Shown here in pieces: positions 44,001 to 52,118 of a stretch of DNA of 64,000 nt. Location: the NCBI RefSeq assembly GCF_014649995.1, contig NZ_BMUC01000001.1, positions 186,001 to 250,000 on the forward strand. Reading direction: 5' to 3'. Position numbers and translations under genes: made by a program. Within the stretch, counting starts at the first letter, position 1. The number at the start of each line of letters is the position of its first letter. The DNA is from Streptomyces griseoflavus. Lineage in GTDB: Bacteria > Actinomycetota > Actinomycetes > Streptomycetales > Streptomycetaceae. The notes beneath the pieces are model-generated. The model had not been told where the DNA came from. It saw only the letters and a list, made by a program, of their open reading frames with translations, and did not search any database.

Positions 44001-44799
44001 GGAGCCGACCTCCACCGGCCAGGCGGACAAGCCGCTCCCCGTCACCTCCCTGCGCGGCGACATCGCCTTCGAGGACGTGCACTTCGCGTACGGGGACGGC
44101 GAGGAGGCGCTCGAGGGCATCGACCTGACCATCCCCGCCGGGCAGACCGTCGCCTTCGTCGGCGAGACCGGCGCGGGCAAGTCCACCCTGGTCAAGCTGG
44201 TCGCCCGGTTCTACGACCCCACGGGCGGGCGGGTCACCGCCGACGGCACCGACCTCAGGGACCTGGACCTGACCGCCTACCGGCACCGGCTCGGGGTCGT
44301 ACCGCAGGAGGCGTACCTCTTCCCCGGCACCGTCCGCGACGCCATCGCCTACGGCCGCCCGGACGCCGGCGACGCCGAGGTCGAGGCGGCGGCCCGCGCG
44401 GTCGGCGCGCACGAGATGATCGCCACGCTGGAGGGCGGCTACCTGCACGAGGTCGCCGAACGCGGCCGCAACCTCTCCGCCGGACAGCGCCAGCTGATCG
44501 CCCTGGCCCGGGCCGAACTGGTCGACCCGGACGTCCTGCTGCTCGACGAGGCCACCGCCGCGCTGGACCTCGCCACCGAGGCGCAGGTCAACCAGGCCAC
44601 CGACCGGCTGGCCGGGCGCCGCACGACCCTGGTCGTGGCGCACCGCCTGACCACCGCGGCCCGCGCCGACCGGGTGATCGTCATGGACCACGGCCGGATC
44701 GTGGAGGACGGCACCCACGAGGAACTGCTGCGCCTCGGCGGCAGGTACGCGGCGCTGTGGCGGACGTTCGTCGGAGAGGACGTACCGGCACCGGCGTGA
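41092..44799 (+). CDS. Fused heterodimeric-type ABC exporter (TMD-NBD-TMD-NBD)
   Basis: 1235 aa, two type IV ABC exporter halves joined by an acidic linker (about residues 580-670). Half 1: six spans, Walker A GASGSGKST (about 370), signature LSGGQ (about 473), Walker B LLVLDDATSAVD with Asp in place of the catalytic Glu. Half 2: six spans, Walker A GETGAGKST (about 1025), signature LSAGQ (about 1128), Walker B LLLDEATAALD. One composite ATP site (Walker of NBD1 plus signature of NBD2) is therefore degenerate and the other canonical, as in heterodimeric exporters. GTG at 41092 with GGAGGG upstream. Substrate unknown; a lipid or drug is typical. Confidence 0.93.
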   Translation: MTPQRGWARRLTGYAWRHPKDVVLALGASLGGMAVMALVPLITKVIIDDVIGDGTRSMTTWAGLLIGAALVVYVLTYVRRYYGGRLALDVQHDLRTEMYDTITRLDGRRQDELSTGQVVGRATSDLQLIQGLLFMLPMTIGNLLLFLISLVIMAWLSLPLTAVALAVAPALWWIAKRSRTRLHPSTWYAQAQAGAVAGVVDGAVSGVRVVKGFGQEEQETGKLREVGRRLFAGRLRTVRLNSRYTPALQAVPALGQVAMLALGGWLAVGGHITLGTFVAFSTYLAQLVGPVRMLAVVLTVGQQARAGTERVLELIDTEPSLTDGTKELPADAPATVEFDDVSFGYDPDRPVLDGLSFDIRPGETLAVVGASGSGKSTVSLLLPRFYDVTRGAVLVGGHDVRELTTESLRAAIGLVPEDSFLFSDTVRANIAYGRPDATDEQITAAARAAQADRFIDELPDGYDTAVGEHGLTLSGGQRQRVALARAILTDPRLLVLDDATSAVDARVEHEIHEALKSVMRGRTTLLIAHRRSTLNLADRIAVLDGGRLADLGTHEELQRRSALYRRLLTDPDELGAVSPGHTPPAGPQEEDTSVREELDAEFDAERGVTPRLWTGDREPRDTALADAPATPELLAQVEALPPADDVPDVDERQAVRPEDSYGLRRLLRGFRTPLLISLALVAVDAGMGLLLPVLIRHGIDQGVTQAALGAVWAAALLGLLTVLVQWSAQTGEIRMTGRTGERVLYALRLKIFAQLQRLGLDYYERELTGRIMTRMTTDVDALSTFLQTGLVTAFVSVVTFFGIMVALLVLDVELALVVFATLPPLIVGTYFFRRASVKAYELARERVSVVNADLQESVAGLRIVQAFRRERDGGRRFAGRSADYRSARIRGQWLISVYFPFVQLLSSVAAVAVLVVGGGRVDDGTLAIGSLVAYLLYIDLFFAPVQQLSQVFDGYQQASVSLGRIQELLREPTSTGQADKPLPVTSLRGDIAFEDVHFAYGDGEEALEGIDLTIPAGQTVAFVGETGAGKSTLVKLVARFYDPTGGRVTADGTDLRDLDLTAYRHRLGVVPQEAYLFPGTVRDAIAYGRPDAGDAEVEAAARAVGAHEMIATLEGGYLHEVAERGRNLSAGQRQLIALARAELVDPDVLLLDEATAALDLATEAQVNQATDRLAGRRTTLVVAHRLTTAARADRVIVMDHGRIVEDGTHEELLRLGGRYAALWRTFVGEDVPAPA

Positions 44800-44890
44800 A
44801 CGGCGGCCGCGAGCAACCATCGGACCTACGTCCCGCGTCCGTACTCCCGTACGCCGCCTGGCGCGGAAGGCGCGGTACGGGAGGACGACC

Positions 44891-45277
44891 GTGGGCAGTT
44901 CAGCGATTCGCCGGCACCTCGCGACGGGCCTCGCGCTGTTGACCACCGCGGGGCTGCTCACCGTCGCCGCGCCGGGTGACGCGCACGCCGCCGCGCAGTG
45001 CCCGGGCCGCAAGGTGCGCACCCTGCCGTTCGCCACGGGGTCCGTGGAGGTCTACAAGCGGGGCGGTTACGTCTGTGCCGTCACCGTCGCCAGGAAGCAG
45101 GGCGCCAAGCGGAAGATGTCGGTGAGCGTGCGGGCGCGCGGGGGCCGTCCGGTCGTCGACGAGGGCCGCTTCAAGTACCACGCGGGTCCGGTGACCGTGC
45201 ACGCCGGCCGCCGCTGCGTGTGGGTGAGGGGCAGCGTCGCAGCGGGGTCCGTCAGCTCCGGCTGGATCCTCTGCTGA
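44891..45277 (+). CDS. Small secreted protein of unknown function
   Basis: 128 aa. Signal peptide with basic RRHLATGLALLTTAGLL and cleavage after AHAAA (about residue 35). The mature part is basic, predicted beta-rich, and has four Cys residues, the first at 37 and the last at the C-terminus (WILC), which could form two disulphides. GTG at 44891, preceded by GGGAGGA. No family recognised. It lies between the exporter and the S37 peptidase, with no sign of an operon. Confidence 0.75.
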   Translation: MGSSAIRRHLATGLALLTTAGLLTVAAPGDAHAAAQCPGRKVRTLPFATGSVEVYKRGGYVCAVTVARKQGAKRKMSVSVRARGGRPVVDEGRFKYHAGPVTVHAGRRCVWVRGSVAAGSVSSGWILC

Positions 45278-45291
45278 CGCCGCGCGGACCG

Positions 45292-45303
45292 AGGGATATC
45301 CCT
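45292..45303. promoter_or_regulatory. 12-bp perfect palindrome upstream of the S37 peptidase gene
   Basis: AGGGATATCCCT, about 70 bp before the peptidase start. A weak -35/-10 pair, TTGCTG (45314-45319) and TAGCTT (45336-45341) with 16-bp spacing, follows it, so the palindrome would lie just upstream of the promoter. Possible operator; no regulator can be named. Confidence 0.4.
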
Positions 45304-45373
45304 ATGTCCCCTGTTGCTGTGACGACTTGGTCCGATAGCTTCCGGCGCACATCTGTCTCACAGGGGAGTGCGC

Positions 45374-46807
45374 ATGCGCAAGGCGCTCAGATGGCTGCTG
45401 GCGCTCACGGTGCTCATAGGCACACTGAGTACGGCCGGGGCGGCCACCGCCGCCGAGCCGGAGGCCACCGGCACCACTGACATCAAGGAGAGGCTGCTCT
45501 CCGTTCCGGGCATGAGCCTGATCGAGGAGAAGCCGTACACCGGGTACCGCTTCTTCGTTCTCAACTACACCCAGCCGGTCGACCACCGCAGGCCCTCCAA
45601 GGGCACGTTCGAGCAGCGGATCACCGTGCTGCACAAGGACACCGCGCGGCCGACCGTCTTCTACACGGGCGGCTACAGCGTCTCCACGACTCCGCGCCGC
45701 GCCGAGCCGACGCAGATCGTGGACGGCAACCAGGTCTCCATGGAGTACCGCTTCTTCACGCCGTCCCGGCCCCAGCCGGCCGACTGGTCGAAGCTGGACA
45801 TCTGGCAGGCCGCCAGCGACCAGCACCGCATCTTCACCGCGCTGAAGAAGATCTACAGCGAGAACTGGATCTCCACCGGCGGCTCCAAGGGCGGCATGAC
45901 CGCCACCTACTACGAGCGCTTCTACCCGCGGGACATGGACGGCGTGGTCGCCTACGTCGCCCCCAACGACGTGGTGAACAAGGAGGACTCGGCCTACGAC
46001 CGGTTCTTCGCGGGCGTGGGCACCAAGGAGTGCCGCGACCGGCTGAACGGCGTGCAGCGCGAGGCGCTGGTGCGCCGGGCGCCGCTGAAGGAGAAGTACG
46101 CGGCGCTCGCCGCCGAGAACGGCTACACCTTCGACACCGTCGGCAGCCTCGACCGCGCCTACGAGGCCGTCGTCCTGGACTACGTGTGGGGCTTCTGGCA
46201 GTACAGCACCGTCGCCGACTGCCAGGACATCCCGGCCGACGCGAAGAACGCCACCGACGACGAGATCTGGACCTCGGTCGACACGATCTCCGGCTTCTCG
46301 TTCTACACGGACCAGGGCCTGACCCCGTACACGCCGTACTACTACCAGGCCGGTACGCAGCTCGGCGCGCCGACCATCACCTTCCCGCACATCGAGAAGA
46401 AGTACGTCCGCTACGGCTACCAGCCGCCGCGCAACTTCGTGCCCCGCTCGATCGACATGAAGTTCGAGCCGTCGGCCATGCGGGACGTCGACACCTGGGT
46501 CCGTCACCACGCGCGGCAGATGCTGTTCGTGTACGGCGAGAACGACCCGTGGGGCGCCGAGCCGTTCCGTGTCGGACACGGCGCGCGCGACTCGTACGTG
46601 TTCACCGCGCCCGGCATGAACCACGGTGCGAACGTGGCCGGTCTGGTGGCCGGGGAGAAGGCGTTCGCCACCGCCCGCATCCTCGACTGGGCGGGTGTCG
46701 CCCCGGCGACAGTGCAGGAGAACCCGGCGGCGGCCAAGCCGCTGGCGAAGTTCGACGCCAAGCTGGACAAGCGGGACGTCGAGCGGCAGCGCGCGCTGCG
46801 CCCGTAA
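45374..46807 (+). CDS. Secreted S37-family (PS-10) tri/tetrapeptidyl aminopeptidase
   Basis: 477 aa. Signal peptide (MRKALRWLLALTVLIGTLS, cleavage near AATAA at about residue 27). The alpha/beta-hydrolase core has the nucleophile elbow STGGSKGGMT, the family S37 signature, and late acidic/His residues in YGENDPWGAEPF and PGMNHGAN. It matches prolyl tri/tetrapeptidyl aminopeptidases that trim secreted proteins or peptides. ATG at 45374 with GGGGAG 5 nt upstream; the GTG at 45368 is less likely. Monocistronic by spacing. Confidence 0.92.
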   Translation: MRKALRWLLALTVLIGTLSTAGAATAAEPEATGTTDIKERLLSVPGMSLIEEKPYTGYRFFVLNYTQPVDHRRPSKGTFEQRITVLHKDTARPTVFYTGGYSVSTTPRRAEPTQIVDGNQVSMEYRFFTPSRPQPADWSKLDIWQAASDQHRIFTALKKIYSENWISTGGSKGGMTATYYERFYPRDMDGVVAYVAPNDVVNKEDSAYDRFFAGVGTKECRDRLNGVQREALVRRAPLKEKYAALAAENGYTFDTVGSLDRAYEAVVLDYVWGFWQYSTVADCQDIPADAKNATDDEIWTSVDTISGFSFYTDQGLTPYTPYYYQAGTQLGAPTITFPHIEKKYVRYGYQPPRNFVPRSIDMKFEPSAMRDVDTWVRHHARQMLFVYGENDPWGAEPFRVGHGARDSYVFTAPGMNHGANVAGLVAGEKAFATARILDWAGVAPATVQENPAAAKPLAKFDAKLDKRDVERQRALRP

Positions 46808-46820
46808 GGCCCGTGCGGGA

Positions 46821-47468
46821 CTACACCGGGCGGGCGCAGCCCACCGGTGCGGTCCCGCCGAGCCGGACGTAGAGGGCCGTGGACGCCGGGCAGTCGGACC
46901 GGGCGGCCACGGCCCTCGTCACCTCGAACTCCGGCTCCTCCTCGCCGCTGCCGTCGCAGGCGGTCTCGCGGACCTTGCCGTCGCCCAGCTGGTAGACGCA
47001 GTCGCCGACGATGGTGCGCGGCCCGCCCCCGCCGCCGGGGTCCCCGGGGTGCGGCGGCTGGAGGTGGCGCATACAGGCGTAGCCCTGCGGCACCGCACCG
47101 TCGCCGTCCTCGTCGGAGGAGGGGCGCTGTGCGCCGATGTGCAGCACGAAGTCCGTGGTCGCCGGGCAGCGCGGCCCGTCCCGGGCCGTCCCGTCGTGAC
47201 GGGCGACGACCCGGGCCGCGGCCCGCTCACCGGCGCAGGACACCTCGGTGAAGCTGGTCCGGCCGAAGGAACTGCACTCGTCGACCGCGAGGAACACCGC
47301 CCCGTACCCGGAGGTCCGCACCGGTGCCGGCGACACCGGTGCGTCCAGGTCGCCCGGCCGCCCCTCGCCCTCGCTCCCGCCGCCCGGCGCGCTCTGGCAG
47401 CCGGTGAGCAGGACCGCGCCCACCGCCGCGAGCGCGGCCGGCGCCCACCACTTGGTCCTCACGCGCAT
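46821..47468 (-). CDS. Putative lipoprotein
   Basis: 215 aa. Basic N-terminus (MRVRTKWWAP), hydrophobic segment and lipobox LLTGC with Cys24, so it is anchored outside the membrane. The mature protein is Gly/Ser-rich then Cys-rich with paired phrases (DCPASTALYVRLG near the end, RCPATTDFVLHIG in the middle), suggesting two related small domains. The ATG at 47468 has AGGGGG 6 nt upstream; ATG 47474 and GTG 47486 are closer to or upstream of it. Convergent with the peptidase gene. Function unknown. Confidence 0.82.
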   Translation of the reverse strand: MRVRTKWWAPAALAAVGAVLLTGCQSAPGGGSEGEGRPGDLDAPVSPAPVRTSGYGAVFLAVDECSSFGRTSFTEVSCAGERAAARVVARHDGTARDGPRCPATTDFVLHIGAQRPSSDEDGDGAVPQGYACMRHLQPPHPGDPGGGGGPRTIVGDCVYQLGDGKVRETACDGSGEEEPEFEVTRAVAARSDCPASTALYVRLGGTAPVGCARPV

Positions 47469-47622
47469 CGTCATCCCCCTGGACACCCGTCCAGCGTGAC
47501 CGGACGAACCGGCTCACGCCAGACATGTGGGGTACTTTGCGCCGATCGGGTGCACCGTGTCGGGTGTGTGACGTACGCGCCCTACGTCCGGCACGGTAGG
47601 GGAGCGTGCCCGTGCCCGGCGG

Positions 47623-49458
47623 CTAGAACCTCAGCCCGTGTCCGACCGGGTACAGCGCCGTCGCCGGGTCGTCGGCCCGCTGCACCGGCACCGGCAGCGT
47701 CCCGCGCGGGTTCACCTTGCCCGCGATCACCCGTGCCGCCGCCCGCAGTTCGACGTCGGTCCAGGAGTACGACGCCACGTACGCCGCCACCCCGGGCAGG
47801 TGGGCCACGTCGTAGGGGTTGCGGATGGCGACCGCGACGACCGGCTTGCCGGTGGCCAGCAGGTGCTCGACGAGCGTCTTCTGGGCACTGGCCGCACCGA
47901 CGTTGTACGTCCCGACGACCACCGCGTCCGCGTCCCCGGCCGCCGCGACCGCCTTGGCGATCGTCGCCGCCGACGGTGCCGTGCCCGTGGACAGGGCGGT
48001 TGCGGTGAAGCCCAGCTCGGTCAGGGCACCCGCGAGCACCCCGGTGGGCGGTCCCGTCGTGCCGGACGGGGAGGCGGGGTCGGCGCCGACGACGAGCAGC
48101 TTCGGGTGCCTGCGCCGGGACAGCGGCAGCAGGCCGCCCTCGTTGACGAGCAGGGTGGTGGTGCGCTCGGTGATCCGGTCGGCGGCGGCCAGGTGCGCCC
48201 GGGTGCCGACGGTGCGGTCGACACCGCCGTGGGAGACGTAGGGGTCGTCGAACAGGCCCAGTCGCGCCTTCAGCCGCAGCACCCGCAGGATCGATTCGTC
48301 CAGCCGCTCCTCGGTCAGCTCGCCGCCGCGCACGGCGTCGAGCACCGCGTTCCACGCCACGTCCAGGGAGGGCGGGTTGAGGAGCTGGTCGACGCCCGCC
48401 TCGAGCGCCAGTACCGGCACCCGGTCGTCCCCGTACTTCGTCCGTACGCCCTCCATGCCGAGGGAGTCGGTGACCACCACCCCGTCGTAGCCCAGCTCCT
48501 CGCGCAGGATGCCGGTGAGGATGGGGCGGGAGAGGGTGGCCGGGTCCTCGGAGTCGTCGAGGGCCGGCACGACGATGTGCGCGGTCATGATCGAGTCGAT
48601 GCCGGCGGCGATCGCGGCCCGGAACGGCGGCGCGTCCAGCTCCTCCCACTGCGCGCGGGTGTGGTGGATGTACGGCAGCTTGGCGTGGCTGTCGTCGACG
48701 GTGTCGCCGTGGCCCGGGAAGTGCTTGGCCGTCGAGGCGACGCGGGACGACTCGTAGCCCTTGACCTCCGCCGCGACGAGCCCCGCGACCGCCTCCGGGT
48801 CCGAGCCGAAGGAGCGGACGCCGATGACCGGGTTGGCCGGGTTGACGTTGACGTCGGCGACGGGGGAGTAGTTCTGGCGGATGCCCATCGCGCGCAGCTC
48901 CGCGCCCGCGATCCGGCCGAGAGCGCGCGCGTCGGAGCGGGATCCGCCCGCCCCGACCGCCATCGCCGCCGGGAACAGGGTCGCCGGTTCGCCCACGCGG
49001 GCCACGATGCCGTGCTCCTGGTCGGTGGAGATCAGCACGGGAAGGCCGCGCGGCAGGCCGAGGGAGGCCTTCTGGATGCCGTTGGACAGGTCCGCGATCT
49101 GGTGCGGGGCGCGGGTGTTGTGCGCCCAGGCGAAGTAGATGATGCCGCCGACCCGGTACTTGGCGAGCAGTTCGGCGGCCGTGCGCACGCCGAGCTCCGC
49201 GAGGTTGGCGTCGATGTCGGCCTGGTCCGGGTCGGTGGCGGAGTGGCCGTAGACCCGCGTCACGAACAGCTGGCCGACCTTCTCCTCCAGCGTCATCCGG
49301 GAGATGAGGGCGCGCAGCTTTCTGTCGTCGTGGCGGGGGGCGCCGGTGGCCGCGTGGACGGTCCCGCCGGCCGCCAGGGCGGTGGTGACGCCCGCCGTCG
49401 CGGCGAGGACGGTACGTCTGGACGGACGTGCGGTGCTTCCCGTGCTGCTGTCGGGCAC
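47623..49458 (-). CDS. Secreted GH3 beta-N-acetylhexosaminidase (NagZ-like)
   Basis: 611 aa. Twin-arginine signal (SRRTVLAATAG, residues 12-22) with cleavage near AGGTVHAAT. The N-terminal GH3 TIM barrel includes STDQEHGIV and the NagZ-type signature KHFPGHGDT with the catalytic His loop. The nucleophile Asp is in VVTDSLGMEG. A C-terminal alpha/beta domain follows (residues about 400-611). It probably releases N-acetylglucosamine from chitin or peptidoglycan fragments. GTG at 49458 has AAAGGAG 5 nt upstream. A well-formed promoter lies about 95 bp upstream. Confidence 0.92.
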   Translation of the reverse strand: MPDSSTGSTARPSRRTVLAATAGVTTALAAGGTVHAATGAPRHDDRKLRALISRMTLEEKVGQLFVTRVYGHSATDPDQADIDANLAELGVRTAAELLAKYRVGGIIYFAWAHNTRAPHQIADLSNGIQKASLGLPRGLPVLISTDQEHGIVARVGEPATLFPAAMAVGAGGSRSDARALGRIAGAELRAMGIRQNYSPVADVNVNPANPVIGVRSFGSDPEAVAGLVAAEVKGYESSRVASTAKHFPGHGDTVDDSHAKLPYIHHTRAQWEELDAPPFRAAIAAGIDSIMTAHIVVPALDDSEDPATLSRPILTGILREELGYDGVVVTDSLGMEGVRTKYGDDRVPVLALEAGVDQLLNPPSLDVAWNAVLDAVRGGELTEERLDESILRVLRLKARLGLFDDPYVSHGGVDRTVGTRAHLAAADRITERTTTLLVNEGGLLPLSRRRHPKLLVVGADPASPSGTTGPPTGVLAGALTELGFTATALSTGTAPSAATIAKAVAAAGDADAVVVGTYNVGAASAQKTLVEHLLATGKPVVAVAIRNPYDVAHLPGVAAYVASYSWTDVELRAAARVIAGKVNPRGTLPVPVQRADDPATALYPVGHGLRF

Positions 49459-49551
49459 GTGCGCTCCTTTGGAAGGTGATCCGCGGGGACCGGGATCCAC
49501 TGAAGGACATCCTCGGGGGAGACGCCCTTGAAGGAAACTGCCAGGAGGTCA

Positions 49552-49580
49552 CCAATATCCGGGAAGTTTCCGCCAGTCAA
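49552..49580 (-). promoter_or_regulatory. Promoter of the GH3 gene with overlapping inverted repeats
   Basis: On the minus strand TTGACT (49575-49580), a 17-bp spacer and TATTGG (49552-49557) form a vegetative-type promoter. The spacer holds the near-palindrome GGAAACTTCC. Arms CCCTTGA and GGAAACT (49525-49539) recur inverted at 49565-49583. A regulator may bind here. The predicted leader is about 85-90 nt. Confidence 0.6.
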
Positions 49581-49823
49581 GGGAATGCGCAGCAACCGGT
49601 GAGGGGCCGACATCGGCGCGGCGGGAGGGGGCGGCGCCGATGACGGCGTGCTGCCGGGCGTGGCGCGGCGGAGAGGGTGGGTCGGCGGTCGCGGAGGCCG
49701 CGAGCCGACACCGCGCCACGTCGGACGCGTCCGGCAGCGTGCCGATGGGACGGGCGGCGGCCGCGCCCGGTTCCCTTCCGGGCTCCCGGCCTCCCAAGCC
49801 GGGACGACGGACGCGGGGAGAGG

Positions 49824-50741
49824 TCAGCGGGGCGTGTGGGCCGACACCGCCGGCCAGTGCGCGCCCAGGGTGCGGACGGTCTCCGCGATCGCCGGCCGGC
49901 GGGCCGCCCCCGTGCGCCACAGCGCGTACAACCGCCGTACGGGCATCGGGTCGAGCGGCACCTCCACCACCCCCGCGGGCAGCGGGCCGCGCCCCAGCCG
50001 GGGGATCAGCGCGATGCCGAGCCCGGCCGCGACCAGGGCGACCAGCGTGGGGTTCTCGTCCGCCTGGTGGACGATCTCCGGCTCGTGCCCGGCCGCGCGC
50101 AGGGTGCGCACCAGCCACTCGTGGCAGACCCGGCCCGGCGGCTGGCAGATCCACCGCTCGCCGCCCAGCTCCTCCCGCCGCACCGCCGTACGCCCCGCGA
50201 ACGGATGCCCCTCGGGGACGAGCAGGTCGCACAGGTCGTCCCCGATGACCGTCTGCTCCACCCCCGCCGGGGCGGGCAGCGGCGCGATGTCCCAGTCGTG
50301 CGCGATCACCAGGTCCACGGCGCCCTTGGCGACCAGGTCCACGGAGAGGTGGGGGTCGATCTCCGTCAGCCGGGTGTCGAGCGCCGGATGCCGGCGGGCC
50401 AGGTCGGCCAGCACGGCCGGCATCAGCCCGCGCGCCGCCGACGCGAACGCGGCGACGGTCAGCCGCCCGGCCGGCACCCCGCGCCGCTCCTCCAGTTCGG
50501 TCTCCGCCCGCTCCACGATCGCGATCAGCTCCCGTGCGGCCCGCACCAGTTGGTGCGCCTCGTCCGTCAGCCGTACGCCCCGGCCCTCCCGCTCCAGGAG
50601 CACCGTCCGCGTCTCCCGCTCCAGCTTGGCGATCTGCTGGGACACGGCGGAGGACGTGTACCCGAGCGCCGCGGCGGCGGCACCGACCGTGCCGTGCACC
50701 GAGACGGCGTGCAGGGCGCGCAGACGCTGCAGGTCGAGCAT
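49824..50741 (-). CDS. LysR-family transcriptional regulator
   Basis: 305 aa. An N-terminal winged helix-turn-helix (LRALHAVSVHGTVGAAAAAL, then GYTSSAVSQQIAKLE) is followed by a LysR substrate-binding domain from about residue 90. The ATG at 50741 gives the typical MLDLQRLRAL start; the open frame continues upstream to 50789 but without family character. Divergent from the EamA transporter gene with a 124-bp gap, so that exporter is its likely target. Confidence 0.9.
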   Translation of the reverse strand: MLDLQRLRALHAVSVHGTVGAAAAALGYTSSAVSQQIAKLERETRTVLLEREGRGVRLTDEAHQLVRAARELIAIVERAETELEERRGVPAGRLTVAAFASAARGLMPAVLADLARRHPALDTRLTEIDPHLSVDLVAKGAVDLVIAHDWDIAPLPAPAGVEQTVIGDDLCDLLVPEGHPFAGRTAVRREELGGERWICQPPGRVCHEWLVRTLRAAGHEPEIVHQADENPTLVALVAAGLGIALIPRLGRGPLPAGVVEVPLDPMPVRRLYALWRTGAARRPAIAETVRTLGAHWPAVSAHTPR

Positions 50742-50865
50742 GACGGCGGCTCCCGTCGATCGGCGGTGTCCCCGGGCGGGCGAGCCCATCGGTTAGCGGT
50801 GCTTCATCCAACCATGCAGGAATCGTCGCTGGTGCTGAAAGGTGCCGGGCGGTGATCCTCGACGT

Positions 50866-51795
50866 ATGCGACCCGCCCACGTCCTCCTCGCCGTCCTCGT
50901 CACCGCCGTGTGGGGAGTGAACTTCACCGTCATCGAGGTGGGGCTCGACCACTTCCCGCCGCTGCTCTTCTCCGCGCTGCGCTTCCTCGTCGCGGCACTG
51001 CCCGCGGTGTTCCTCGTGGGCCCGCCCAAGGTGGCGTGGAAGTGGATCGTGGGGGTGGGACTGGCGCTCGGGGTCGCCAAGTTCGGCCTGCTGTTCGTCG
51101 GCATGAACGCGGGCATGCCGGGCGGGCTGTCCTCCCTGGTGCTGCAGATCCAGGCGGTGTTCACGGCCCTGTTCGCCTTCGCGCTCCTCGGCGAACGCCC
51201 CTCCGGGATCCGGCTGGCCGGGATGGCGGTGGCCCTGGCCGGGATCGGCGTGGCGGCGGTCGACGAGGGCACGTCGGGTCCGCTGCTCGGCTTCACCCTG
51301 GTCGTCGCGGCGGCCGCCTGCTGGGGCGTCTCCAACATCCTCACCCGCAAGGCGGCACCCCCGGACGCCCTGAACTTCATGATCTGGGTGAGCACCGTCC
51401 CGGTCCTCCCCCTCCTCGCCCTCTCCCTGCTCGTCGAGGGCCCGACGGCCGACCTCGACGCGCTGCGGTCCCTGGACTGGCAGGGCGCGGGCACGGTCCT
51501 CTTCGTCGCCTGGGTCGCCACGGTCTTCGGCTTCGGCGCCTGGGGATGGCTGCTGCGCCGCCACCCCGCCTCCACGGTCGCGCCCTTCTCCCTCCTCGTC
51601 CCGGTCTTCGGCATGTCCTCGGCCGCCCTGTTCCTGGGCGAGTCCATGACCCCGCTGCGGTGGTGGGCGGCGGCCCTGCTGGTGGGCGGGGTGGCACTGG
51701 CGTCGGTGCCGTCGCGCCGGCCGCCGGCGGTGCCGGTCACCGCATCCGTACGGCCCGCGAAGACCCGCTCCGAGGACGCCCCGGTCGGCGGATGA
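50866..51795 (+). CDS. EamA-family (DMT) metabolite exporter
   Basis: 309 aa with ten predicted membrane spans arranged as two EamA halves (first half ends near residue 135, second begins LLGFTLVVAAAACWGVSN). It is a 10-TMS drug/metabolite transporter of the type that exports amino acids such as cysteine or O-acetylserine; the substrate is not readable here. ATG at 50866, divergent from a LysR regulator, a common pairing. Confidence 0.9.
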   Translation: MRPAHVLLAVLVTAVWGVNFTVIEVGLDHFPPLLFSALRFLVAALPAVFLVGPPKVAWKWIVGVGLALGVAKFGLLFVGMNAGMPGGLSSLVLQIQAVFTALFAFALLGERPSGIRLAGMAVALAGIGVAAVDEGTSGPLLGFTLVVAAAACWGVSNILTRKAAPPDALNFMIWVSTVPVLPLLALSLLVEGPTADLDALRSLDWQGAGTVLFVAWVATVFGFGAWGWLLRRHPASTVAPFSLLVPVFGMSSAALFLGESMTPLRWWAAALLVGGVALASVPSRRPPAVPVTASVRPAKTRSEDAPVGG

Positions 51796-51849
51796 GCGGG
51801 ACCGCGGGCCGGCCCCGCCCGTGACGCCGCCACCGACGGGGTGCGCCCG

Positions 51850-52102
51850 TCAGCCCCAGCGGCGGGAGCACAGGACCGGGCGGCAGCCGTCCGGGCCGGC
51901 GACCGTCACGCCGTGCTCCTCCCCGTACGGGTGGCGCGCCGGGCCCGGGTGCCGCCGGCCGCCGGCAGGCGTTCAGCGGGTTCTCCGGGTCGTGCGTCGG
52001 CTCCGGGAGCCGGCCCCCGCCCGGCGGGCCGACCATCAGCAGGTCGTGCTCGCCCGGGAGGCGCTCGGTGGTGCGCCCCAGGACGGCCGGGCCGAGCCGC
52101 AC
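51850..52102 (-). pseudogene. Possible frameshifted remnant of a small gene
   Basis: In one minus-strand frame from 52102 the product reads LPGEHDLLMVGPPGGGRLPE then PTHDPENPLNAC, which looks protein-like. After about 51990 that frame turns to Pro/Arg low-complexity. Another frame then becomes protein-like, HPYGEEHGVTVAGPDGCRPV and a terminal LCSRRWG, and ends at a TGA (51850-51852). A single indel in the GC-rich stretch between would join them. It lies 16 bp downstream of the isomerase gene. No family recognised; could also be chance. Confidence 0.4.
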
Positions 52103-52118
52103 GGGAGGCCGGGGCCGG

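Noticed and set aside
40990-45036. Very long minus-strand open frame (1348 codons)
   Set aside because: It is the antisense shadow of the fused ABC exporter; the product is Gly/Val/Asp/Glu/Gln-rich low complexity with no domain.
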